In this document: in pieces, positions 1 to 9,980 of the stretch
How the letters are laid out: each line of letters starts with the position of its first letter
Numbering within the stretch: position 1 is the stretch's first letter
Assembly: GCF_029227915.1 (NCBI RefSeq)
Contig: NC_079883.1
Coordinates: forward strand, 13,704,001 to 13,768,000
DNA from: Hydractinia symbiolongicarpus
Taxonomy: Eukaryota > Cnidaria > Hydrozoa > Anthoathecata > Hydractiniidae
Reading direction: 5' to 3'
Length of the DNA stretch: 64,000 nt
Notes under the pieces: generated by a model
Database searches by the model: none
What the model saw: the letters and a program-made list of their open reading frames with translations, nothing else
Told to the model about the DNA's origin: nothing
Position numbers and translations under genes: made by a program

Positions 1-3000
1 GACACCTGCATGCTAATTTTTTAGGTCCCATACCTTTCAGAGGCTTTGATATTGGCCATTACTCGAAACTACCCCTAAAAATCTCTATGAAATCCTTATA
101 ATGGGGAAAATATAATAACTCCTGTTAGGATTATCCTTAGAACTTAAAACTTGCAACATAACTTTGTTTCATTAAGAAGAATCATTTTGAATATTTTGAA
201 CACGTGACTAATCCGATTTCCCGATTTTGTCGGATTTTACCCGAAAATCGGAAAAAAACGGATTTTCGGGCAATTTTTGGCAATTTTTCATCCGATCCAT
301 GTAAAAACCGGAAAATATGTTAAATAACTTTTATTTAGCTTTCAGAAACTTCAAACAGAATGTAAAAATTCGCTCTAGAACAAAAGTAATTACATTTTAA
401 GCAGATAGTGGCATTTTTAACAATTTTCAAGCTTTTGATGACGTCACAGAAAATATGCTGATGCAAGCAAATTTTTTTTGGCGCCATTTTGTTTCTTTTA
501 TGACGTACTATAAGTGTGCCAAGTTTGATTCAATTTGAACAACGCTATGAAAAGTTATTGGGTCATAGTATGTTCGAAAAACCCCGGACCGAATAGGGTT
601 AAGAGGAGAAAAAAACAATTAGAAAAAAAACGAAAACGTGTTTTGTGTACTGTATTTGCGAGATAGAACTACCACTTTCTGCGGGTATAAATTTTCGCGC
701 TAGTTTAAATTTCACACAAATCGTAAAAGAAATAGTAAACCTCCAGGTTTTAGACAATGCGTTTAAAACACCTGTCTGCAACCAGTGTTGCATTTTGATA
801 AAAAAAAAAACAGTGTAGTTTCGCCGACAGCCTTAACTATATTGCAAAAAATTATCTTATCATCAAGATAAAGACACTTAGATTGGACTATGTCATATGA
901 TCTAACGCTGTCGTCTAAACGCGGCTAAATTTTATTCGATTAGACGTCCTTGAAATCTAATTAGCTTTTCCACAAGCGTTAGAAATGAAGAAATACTTTC
1001 CCAATAATCTGCAATAATTGTTATACTTAAAAAACACACACAAATAAAGTTGCGCAACTTAACACAAGGCTGTCTTAAGCATGAGCGTCAAATAAAATTA
1101 TATGGAACGTCGAACTTTGCTTTATCGCTCCTTTTTTGAAATTAAATTTGACCTCAAACTCAATTTTTTTAATAAGTACAAGAAATTGTTTATAATTTCC
1201 ATCGAATCTCCATGGACATGTTAAGTACGTTCAAATGCTTCACGTGGCATAATTCAAATTTGCTCATTCCATCGATTGGAAAGTTATTTTACGGTAGGTC
1301 ATGTATTGTAATTAAATAAATGTATCGAATAATCTGATACACCTTTTTTAATAAGCGATTGATTTTAATTAGTTGCGAAGGGTAACAGGCAAATTAAAAA
1401 GCTAAGGATTAAATAATACCTTATTCTTAATTTTTTTTTCGCGTAAAAGATTTTGTGCCTAATTTCTGTGCGCGAATACGCAAAAGTTAATACAAAATAA
1501 AAAGGATTGTTTTATAGAGGAAATTACCTGAAATAAAGTGTGGCACAATGTATCAAAATATGGATGGTAAAATTAAACAGAATTTAAATTTAAGCAGTCT
1601 ATGCAAAACGGTAGCAAACTTTCTTGCTATTTATGTACCTCGACCTCCAAATAATTTCTGTTTTTGCGCTTTTGATTCTTTAAGTTGGGCTTGGGTTAAG
1701 ACGTTCTCCTTTTTAAATGTGATTTTAATTTTGTTAATTCAGATTCTGTTTACTCCGGTGTGCGAAACGTATTATACCAACATGTTCAAGTTCGTTTTTT
1801 ATTATATTATATTTAATCACTAGTTTTTGAAATGAATAAAGCTTATTTACGCTAGAGAAAAACTTACGCGAGAGTTCATGCTGTCGTCTAACCTCATGTC
1901 AGCAATAGTTTAATTCTGTCAAGCATTAAATTGCAAAAATCTAAGTTTGCGTGAAAAAGGGAAATGTAGAGTATCATATAACATAATAGATTATAATAAA
2001 TATATATGTTATAAGGATTATGATAATTTTTGGAAAATGCATATTAACCGGTTATTATGCAAAAAACAATAATATCCATTTGGTCATGTTCCTCATAGCA
2101 GGAAAATATAGTCTCCTTCTTACAGGGGGCGGCTTAAATTTTTCTTCAACGTCGGTTTTTAGTAACACTGGGGATATGTCATTTCTCTTAAAATGTTTGA
2201 GGCATGACAATCAGCTTTTCAATCTTTTTAAAGTATTTTCTTCTTATTACGTCTGGACTTTTATTGCATTTTTGTATACTTAGTTGCAGAGACATTTTTA
2301 TTTACCTCCTGAATGCCATAAGTTCGCATCTTCAAAGTATTTTTTTGCAAAATCACAAAAGATTGTTTTTAAAAATAAAAACAATAACCTCGAGGTATAT
2401 TTTTTTTCATTTTTCCCCACTGCTTAATAACCATCCATCTTGTATATCTTTCTCTTTTCAATTAGTTAGGGTAAGGTTATGAGAAACATTTTGACATTTT
2501 AATAAATTTGTACTCTGTTACTTTTTAGTTTTTTGCCCATTACCACATTCAATACTGTAAAAATAAGACGGCTTTTAATGTGCAAAGTCAAGACGTGTAA
2601 ATTTAAGCATGCTGGAATTATTAACCCTACACTCGAATTACACCAACAACGGGGTTCTGTTCATCTATTAAAAAAAGGAATAGGAATGAAGGATTAAAAT
2701 TCATTTTGTTTGACTTAGTTGGCTTTATGAGACGCAACCATTTGTAACACTTAGCAAACATCGCCAGCACCAGTAAAATGTAGGAATATTCTAAAGTTTC
2801 TTTTTCTAGACGATTAGCCAATATTTACAAAAGTTTAGATAACTTTGCGGATTTTTGTACGTGCACACTTTCTTGCAGGTAAAAAGCTGGACCATTTGTC
2901 ATAAAATGAATATTATTAAAGTCGCAAAAATTTTTGGTAGTACAAGATCTAAATTGTGCTAAAAGGTTTTTTTTTTCCTATATACTTTTGTTTTAAAACA

Positions 3001-4873
3001 ACGTTTTACCAATTTTAATATTTGAATTCTATGGTCTATTGTTAACGTTGTCTGCTTACAAGAATGAGGGTTCATGTTCATTGTTTTTCACGCAAATCAA
3101 AATATTACGTCAACGGAAAATTATATTACCTTAACGGAATAAACGAAACTAGATTTCGCAATTTTGCAAATTTTTGTGCTTTTTGCGAAATGCATTATTA
3201 CTATCGCTCATTCACAAAAATATGTTATCGCCCCCTTTTTAATTGCGTCTTAGCGAAATTCAATTTTTCAAAATTTTGTTTTTAAAATTTAACAATTTTT
3301 GATCCCTCCTTTTACGTCAATGAAAAAGATGATGATTCGATATTCTCCGATAAATTTGATTGGTTAAGACTTAGATGTTGATTAAGGACGTAAATAACTT
3401 CGACTAGTTATGCAGTAAATAGCCTTGAACTTGTGGTACACGCTTTTAGTTTTATAAAAATATGCTTTATAAGAATATCATGCTGGTATTTCAGGTTAGA
3501 AACAATAGGTCTTTTGTCTAGAACAACAGAGGAATAAAGATGATCATCACGCTAGTTAGAAATTTGGTAAATTCTCATAAAAAAACATGACATAAATTAT
3601 GTAATAACAATTATTTATCGCGAAAATAAATTTCAAGCGAGCTTTATTAAAACTATCCATTCGCTAAATTAAATTCGCCAAATTTGCTAAATTAAATTCT
3701 CGCGTAAATTAACTAACAAAATAGCTATTGCATTGGATACTTAAACCTGATTTGTCGCATGCAAATTTTGACATTTACTTAATTTTTCTTTTACCCATCC
3801 TTCAATCCATCTTTAAAAATGGTGAATTGTAAGGGGGGATGCACGTTTTCTACTCCTCTGTAGTTCTGTGTCAAACATAAGGATAACCAGTCTTTCAGTT
3901 TCCACTTCTATGATAGAAACTAGCTAAGGGAATATCGCGTGAGAGTTTTCTTTTTCAGCTATGTGGTCCATTTTTATTGCTATCACGTTGTTTCAAATCT
4001 CCAATAAATTTCTTTTTAACGCAATGCTTAGGCAGTTAGTACTATCATAATGAATTATTAAAGAGCTTAAAAAAGAATTTTTTTAACATTTAATCACGTT
4101 ACAATAGCACGAGGTTTTTAATTCTAAGGGAAGATTTAGGTTATTAAGTCTTGCGGTATTGAGACTTCAGACCTTGCGTACTCGTGTATAGCTCAAACTA
4201 AAAAGAATATTCAGGTCAATTTGACTATAAAAAACATTGATAGCATTTAATTTTTTCAAAATAAACTTTATTTATTATATTTTGTCTTGTTTTTTTTTTG
4301 TAATTTATTTATTTTTTATTGACCTGTAGACTAAAACAAACTCATTTACTGAAAGTATAAGTAACCCTGATTGGGATGATCGCAGACAATTTGGCATGAT
4401 AGCAACAGCGAGGGCATTTTAAATAAGCGCAGTTACATTTGTTGTTGATATTTTTATTTTGTACTTTGCACTTTAATGAATTCTTAACTTTGAAATAAAA
4501 TTTCATTACATTCTTCAGCCATGCATAAATTTTGATACTACCAATCTTAAGATTCTGGACATAAGAGTACATTATGTGATGAACAGACCAGCCCAGCCTA
4601 GCTATAGCTAGCTGTATTCAGAATGTTCTATTATGGTTTTTATTCAGTTTGGCATAGGTGCTTTTTTATCCTAGCCGACATTGTTGCTTTATTTTGGGTT
4701 ATTGTCACCCATCAGATTAAGTTTTTTCTTGGGTTGCTGCTAGTGTGAGCTACCCCTAGCTAGAAATTTAAAGTAATCAAATGAAAGTAGTCAAATAAAA
4801 TTCTCCAACATTTTCAGTTAGTCATCTAAATACACCTTTTACTCTATTATAAACTTAAGCATAAGGCTATTTA
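1..4873. other. Gene-free stretch with repeat remnants
   Basis: No coding region can be supported here: open frames are below about 92 codons and show no recognisable domain. The interval is AT-rich. It contains a short inverted repeat at 240-270 (CCCGAAAATCGG against CGGATTTTCGGG), and two neighbouring copies of a roughly 23-bp motif (CTAAATTAAATT flanked by TTCGC or TTGC and TCGC) at about 3659-3715, which look like decayed MITE sequence. Nothing else stands out. Confidence 0.55.
240..270. repeat. Short inverted repeat (hairpin)
   Basis: The arm CCCGAAAATCGG (240-251) is repeated in inverted form as CGGATTTTCGGG (259-270), 11 of 12 bases pairing across an A-rich loop. The surroundings (about 205-310) carry further GATTTTCGG-type segments, which suggests a worn foldback or MITE end. 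No function is inferred. Confidence 0.5.
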
Positions 4874-5099
4874 TCTATATAATAATACGCCAGTTCTGTG
4901 TGTCTGTGACAGGCAAAGTTGATATCGTCATTTTTCTTTGATGTTGCCGAAATTCTCTTTGAAGTCTCAATTTCAACGACTCAATTTGATTTGCTGAAAT
5001 AAATTTTACGGCTAACTTTCAAAAAATTGTATCTTCTAGCCACCAAAAAACCCACAAAAGAAAAATCTCGAAAAAATAAAACTGGTTTAAAAAAGCATA

Positions 5100-5215
5100 T
5101 TTAAAAAGAAAAAAGTCCAAGTGAAGAAGTAGAAAAGTGAAGTTGGAAGTGAAAGTGGAGCTACGTGGAGCTAGAAGTAAAGTAAATTTAGAAGTAGAAA
5201 ACAAAGGCTAGAGTT
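5100..5215. repeat. Purine-rich degenerate simple repeat
   Basis: A purine-rich run on the plus strand is built from loosely repeated GAAGTAGAA and GAAGTGAAA words over about 110 bp, including two GTGGAGCTA copies. It is a degenerate short-period repeat with no coding meaning. Confidence 0.5.
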
Positions 5216-5843
5216 TAAAGTGGATTTGAAATCACAAATAGTAAGAACTTTGATATTTTCAGACGTTTGCTTTTTACGTCAGTGAATCAAGCAGACTCGC
5301 ATTTCCCAGGAATAGCAACATTTTTTTATATTTTACCGCCATATTTGTTTACGTTTTGTTGCATAATTCATGTGCCCTGGCGCGTAACTAATGTATTGTC
5401 CTAAAATTCAAAATGCTACATAAAGCTGTTGGCTGACTAAAAAACGGAAAACTTTGGTTTGTTGAACTGTAATGTTACTAATTTTGCATTACTATTGCTT
5501 CTCTTTATATGCGATTTACAGTTAGCTTTAGTTTTAGGTAAGTGTTCCCAGTTTAAGTATATTTAACTGGGTGTCTTAGCTAATGTTAGCCTCCAAGTCC
5601 AGTTCCCCATTCCATATGGCTAGCTCTAACCTATGACTTCTGTTGTTAATCCTCTTTTTTAATTATCTATAGCTAACTACTATAGTTTCCAAATTTCTCT
5701 TCTTTTATGAGCACGAATTATGATGTAACAATCTAGCTAGCTACCTACAAAATCTTTCAAAGACTTGAACTTTTGCAGGATATTAGGATGTATTTTTATG
5801 CCCATAGAGTATATAGATGAATTCCGTTGATTACATTTTCAGT

Positions 5844-6197
5844 GGTAGGCTCTTTCGGCTTTGGCATTTGCGTGGCAAGGAAAAAGGTTGGGGTGCTAGG
5901 TGAAGCAAAGTAATTATCAGTTCATTTCTCCAAATGAAAGCATTCTTAATGAATTCAAATAAATCAGAAGAAATCAACCTACACTCGATAATAGTTTATA
6001 ACCCCAACGATGTCCCCGTTATAAAAATCCACAGTAAAAGACTTTTCTTCACCAAATCCTAGCATCTTTTTTCCTGCCACGCAAAAGCCAGAGCCAAGGA
6101 GCTTACCGCTAAAAAGTAAACAAATTACGTCACGCTGGAATTTATCTATAATTTCTTTCACATTACCTGTGCACTTTACAAGGGGGACCACATTCAA
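5844..6197. pseudogene. Two inverted copies of a small gene fragment
   Basis: The plus strand at 5844-5912 can be read as VGSFGFGICVARKK followed by VGVLGEAK and a stop. The minus strand at about 6110-6040 reads SGFCVAGKKMLGFGEEK and continues through SFTVDF and NGDIVGVINY to a stop at 5979. The two read-outs align, so the same protein fragment is present twice in opposite orientation about 200 bp apart. Nucleotide identity is also evident (TTGCGTGGCA, then a run of A or G bases, then TGCTAGG). I do not recognise the family. The GFGICVA/NGDxVGVIN pattern is loosely like a beta-sandwich domain, but this is only a guess. Neither copy has a plausible start or full-length frame, so both are treated as debris. 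Confidence 0.4.
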
Positions 6198-6299
6198 TAT
6201 GACAAGTGGAACATATTTTATAGAATTTAAAGTGTGTGTGTTAAGTTATTTATTATTGTTTTGTTTCTGATTTTTTAATCTAATGGGCGATAACTGTAC

Positions 6300-6840
6300 G
6301 CACTGAAATGACTGATTTCTCTAAATTCTAATGTGTTTCACAACCTTTTTGTGGAAGATTGATTGGTAATGGTAATATACAACATGCTGAATGAAATTAT
6401 TTTTGTTGATTTAGATGTGTTTCTCTAAAACCGATCTGTTTTACATTTTGTGTAAACTTTACGTACCGTATACAATGTTTCCAAAAATAATGATTTTTGT
6501 TGATTCAAGCTTATTCTTTGCTTATTGATTTTTTGACATTTAGGTTTAAAATTGTTGGAAAAAGGCCAGTATGGAACTAGAAAGGAAAATTTTTGTGTTC
6601 TTAACTGTTTCATTTTTACATTTTGTGTAAATTTTTGATGGAGAGGATGGTATCCAACCGAAATGACTGATTTTTTCTAGATTTAAATTTGATGTTTTCG
6701 AAACTATATGGCTTTTTCATATTTTTGTATAAGCTTGTAAGGGAAAGACATTATTTAAAATGTGTATAAACTTATATTTGTTGATTTGTGCCAACTCTTG
6801 CAGGCCTCCTTTTTGACATTTCAGAATAAAATACTGAGGG
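6300..6840. repeat. Diverged tandem duplication, period about 355 bp
   Basis: GAAATGACTGATTTCTCTAAATT near 6305 recurs as GAAATGACTGATTTTTTCTAG near 6660. TTTTGTTGATT is present near 6402, 6496 and 6778, and TTTTACATTTTGTGTAAA occurs near 6430 and 6613. The order of these words suggests an old tandem duplication inside the long Helitron-like interval. Alignment would be needed to fix the boundaries. Confidence 0.35.
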
Positions 6841-6909
6841 TTTTCAATATAATCCCTTATAAGATGTACATATTTGAGATGCGTTATTTCTGACATTGTT
6901 ATTATCCGT

Positions 6910-7023
6910 GTTGTGACTGTCGGTGTTGTAACTGTCGGGGTTCTTACTGTCGGTTTTGTGAGTATTGGTTTTGTGAGTGTCGATGTTGTGAGTGTCGTTG
7001 TTGTGGGTGTCGTTGTTGTAACT
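6910..7023. repeat. 15-bp minisatellite
   Basis: About seven and a half units of 15 bp with the pattern GTTGTGAGTGTCGGT run in register. Because 15 is divisible by three, the complementary strand reads as a degenerate pentapeptide repeat (NDTHN-like), which explains the open frames on both strands here. It lies within the 4874-7241 interval. I regard it as a minisatellite and not a gene. Confidence 0.75.
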
Positions 7024-7241
7024 TTTTATCAACTAGATTTTACACCTTGCAAGCTGTTCTTTTTGATTTTGTGTAAGATTTGTGCGGAGGATTTAATGCG
7101 TTTTGACATTTGATATTTTGTGTAAGATTTTAAGAACATTTTTTTGTATATGCATTAATCACGTCAGCAAAACATCTAAAGCAACCTATTTTTCATTGGC
7201 CTTTTGCTTAAGTGGATTTTTCCACGGGCCTAATCTACTAG

Positions 7242-7969
7242 TCTATATAATAATACGCCAGTTCTGTGTGTCTGTAACAGGCAAAGTGGATATGTTCATT
7301 TTCCGTTGATCTAACCGAAAGTTTTTTTGAAGTAACCGAAAAATGCATGTCTAAATATGTTAAATTTTCTGACGTTACGGCGCGACGTCAACAACACTAC
7401 TTTAACGTCAATATCCTATATTAAATTAATGAAGCCGTCTCAGTGCACTTAAAACTTTGAGGCCAAATAACTTAGAAACGAGCTGGTGACGTCAATGATT
7501 TTTCAACGCGTGGGTAACTAGGGACCACCTGGGACCAATTTGGGTAAGTTTCCCAAACCTGAATCCCCAAATCCGTTTCGGAATGGACGGGTTGATAACG
7601 TCATCAAAAAACCTTTAAACCCTAATATATCTGCAACCGTTTGTCAAAAATACATGATCCTATACATTTTCTTGATCAGCGTTTCAAGATCTATACAATG
7701 AAGGCGGCAGGTATACAAATCTCTCAAAAAAAATGTTTTGTCTTGACGGGTCATTGCTGACGTCAGCAAAGTTTTTTAACCCTCCTATCTCAATAACCCC
7801 TCATCAAAAGCACATGATCATATACATTTTCCTGATCAGCGCTTTAAGCTCTCTACAATAGAGGGAATGTGAAAACAAAATTCTAAGTTTCTTTCAGTGG
7901 ATGGGTTGCTGACGTCATTAAAATTTTTATCCTGCCTTCGTGGATTTTTCCACGGGCCTTATCGACTAG
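7242..7969 (+). mobile_element. Non-autonomous Helitron, 728 bp
   Basis: It starts TCTATATAATAATACGCC at 7242, immediately after the CTAG of the preceding element, and ends with the hairpin GTGGA-TTTT-TCCAC (7940-7953) followed by CTAG at 7966-7969. The inside is not coding. It contains tandem units of about 150-160 bp beginning near TAACGTCA (7596), TGACGTCA (7758) and TGACGTCA (7910). Each unit carries similar following words: CAAAA...TTTAACCC, ATGATC-TATACATTTTC and GATCAGCG-TT. The following element (7970) is co-linear with it. It is non-autonomous, with no Rep or helicase frame. Confidence 0.75.
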
Positions 7970-8734
7970 TCTATTTTAATAATACAGAGACTGTGTCTGT
8001 CCGTAACAGGCAAGTATCTGTCCGTAACAGGCAAGTGTCTGTCCGTAACAGGCAAAGTGGATATCGTCATTTTCCTTTGATGTCGCAGAAAAACTTATGT
8101 CTAATATGTTAAATTTTCTGACGTTACGTTGTGACGTCAATAGCACTACTTAAACGTCAATATCCTAAATTAAATTAATGAAGCCGTTACAGTGCACTTA
8201 CAACTTTGAGGCCAAATAACTTGGAAACGAAGTGGTGACGTCAATGTTTTTTCACCGCGTGGGTAACTAGGGACCACCTAGGACCAATTTGGGTAAGTTT
8301 TCCAAATCTGGGTCCCAAAATCCGTTTTGGAATGCATGGGTTGATGACGTCATCAAAAACTCCTTAAACCCTAATATCTTTGCAATCGTTTGTCAAAAGT
8401 GCATGGTCCAATATATTTTCTTGATCTTCGTTTCAAGGTCTATACGATGAAATAAATTTCTAAAAAATTTTTTGGCGTTTTAACAGGCCATTGCTGACGT
8501 TAGCAAAATTTTTAAACCCTTATATGTGCTTAGTCAATCGTAGAAAAGATATGATCCTATACATTATTTTGATCAGCGTTTCAACCTCTACACGTTACAG
8601 GTAACGAATAAACTATATTTTGCCAATTTCTTTTTGGATTTGCAATGCTGACGTCAGCAAAACATCTTAAACAACTAACTTTTTCAATGTCCTATTGCCT
8701 AAGTGGATTTTTTTCACGGGTCTTTATGGACTAG
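7970..8734 (+). mobile_element. Non-autonomous Helitron, 765 bp, head-to-tail with previous
   Basis: It starts TCTATTTTAATAATACAG directly after CTAG of the previous copy and ends with a mutated hairpin (GTGGATTTTTTTCACGGG) and CTAG at 8731-8734 before T. Most of its length aligns with 7242-7969: GACGTTACG, GAAGCCGT-CAGTGCACTTA, GGGTAACTAGGGACCACCT and the TGACGTCA units at 8345, 8495 (TGACGTTA) and 8649. Its 5' region has a threefold repeat of a unit of about 20 bp. No coding capacity is seen. Confidence 0.75.
7993..8055. repeat. Triplicated 20-bp unit in a Helitron 5' end
   Basis: Three successive copies of CTGTCCGTAACAGGCAAGT, differing by single bases (GTAT, GTGT, AGTGG at the ends), occupy the 5' region of the element that starts at 7970. 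The 7242 copy has a single such unit. This is a local copy-number gain next to the presumed 5' end. Confidence 0.8.
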
Positions 8735-8803
8735 TTTTTGTATAAACTGCCGATTAAGCTTTACAAAACTGCGCAATGTAAAACTACTATCTTACCGTTT
8801 TTA

Positions 8804-8950
8804 TCTCTATAATAATAGCCCCCCGCTGAGTTAGAAATTGATGTTACGGAAACACGAATATCAAATGCGATATATTTTTATCGACTTTGTTGCTACGGAC
8901 AAATATAAAGGACGGGCGAACCCGTGGATTTTTCCACGGGCAACGACTAG
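8804..8950 (+). mobile_element. Miniature Helitron, 147 bp, complete ends
   Basis: The left boundary is A followed by TCTCTATAATAATAGCC. The right boundary is the perfect hairpin CCCGTGGATTTTTCCACGGG, then CAACGA and CTAG, then T. Both expected target bases (A on the left, T on the right) are present, so this looks like a clean single insertion. The same subfamily forms the array at 51.9-52.4 kb. It is non-coding. Confidence 0.85.
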
Positions 8951-9680
8951 TATTATTGAAAGCTTCCCGCACGTATTTGCGACATGGTCAGAATACTACA
9001 GTGCTACACGTGGTCTCACTAACAATTAATTTTTTAACTTTACCGGAAATTTATTCCACAAAAGAAAATATTCTGGGTGGTTGTTTTTGTTATGACACGA
9101 CAAAAAAGCTGTAGCCTGTGTTATTTATTTAAGCCAAAGTTACTGGTAGGTTATTCTTTGAAACAGCCATTACACCTGAAATGTTGCATCGCTGTAAGCA
9201 CTGGATTTTTGACACACCTATGTAACTAAGTTTCCCATCGCGATATTTGAAATAGTTTATTTGTGTTCAAAATCTGAACCTGGCGTTATTATACATCGTA
9301 GCATCAGATTTAGCCTGTGTTTTTAATTTAACCAAAGTTGCAGGAAACATGTCTGGAAGGGAACCCCACTCTTGGAACTCGCAACACAACATCTTTTGTA
9401 ATAAAGCCCCCCATCGGCATGCATTGCACAGTTTACCTGTACTAAACGCCTTACAGGGTTAAGTGGCTCGGTTTACACATGCATTTCAGCACTTAGATTT
9501 GAATAAAAATAGAGTCTGTCAGGGTGGCCAAATGTGGAATTTCTCCCCACTAACCCCCCCTTGTGAGCTGTTAAATTGGCTATATGCAAGATTAAATATT
9601 TTATCTTTTGTCAAAGTTGTTATCAAAGACATACAAATAAGAAGATCTGATGTCACTTACAGGAAAGTGTTCTTGAATGG
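8951..9680. other. Gene-free stretch with a diverged 200-bp duplication
   Basis: TAGCCTGTGTTATTTATTTAA followed by GCCAAAGTT near 9112 recurs as TAGCCTGTGTTTTTAATTTAA plus CCAAAGTT near 9312. CCCATCG is found downstream of each (about 9234 and 9410). This suggests an old tandem duplication of about 200 bp. The open frame at 9463-9714 shows no recognisable domain and starts at a non-ATG codon, so I do not call it a gene. Confidence 0.4.
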
Positions 9681-9980
9681 GAGTTATTTGAGCGGGGACA
9701 GGGGCAATTATTGAAGAAGATTTGACCTAAGTGAAGGGGATACAGGACCAATTATTATTAAAGGACAGTTAACTTGGGTTAAAATAAACCGGTGAGTGGG
9801 GACGATTATTCAATGGAAATTAGCTGGGTCAATTGTCCGGGTCAATTATACTGGGAAAGGGGGATTGTCCTAGGTGGGACTTATCCGGGAGGTAATTACC
9901 CACGTGGAGTTAACATAGGAAGGAATTGTCCATGGGGGAATTATTCGGAGGAAATTTATGTAAAGGGATTTGTCCTGTCA
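9680..9980. repeat. Degenerate G-rich repeat of about 20 bp
   Basis: Segments such as GGGGACAGGGGCAATTATT, GGGGACGATTATTC, GGGTCAATTGTCC, GGGTCAATTATACTGGG and GGGGGATTGTCCTAGG follow one another with loose spacing of about 20 bp. The period is irregular and units are diverged. The plus strand read in one frame gives a Gly/Asn/Tyr/Pro-rich run, which I take to be a by-product of the repeat. Confidence 0.55.

Larger units (their letters stand above)
4874..7241 (+). mobile_element. Helitron-like element, long divergent copy
   Basis: The 5' end TCTATATAATAATACGCC at 4874 follows an A, and the next bases (CAGTTCTGTGTGTCTGTGACAGGCAAAG in two adjoining blocks) match the copy starting at 7242. The right boundary is a hairpin GTGGA-TTTT-TCCAC at 7212-7225 followed by CTAG at 7238-7241. 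These are Helitron hallmarks: 5' TC, a 3' hairpin shortly before CTRR, and an A/T target. At 2.37 kb it is longer than its neighbours, and the interior from about 5.3 to 7.1 kb (GA-rich repeat, inverted gene fragments, minisatellite) is not shared. It may be one element with insertions, or a 5' fragment and a separate 3' fragment. No Rep/helicase coding sequence is visible. Confidence 0.55.
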
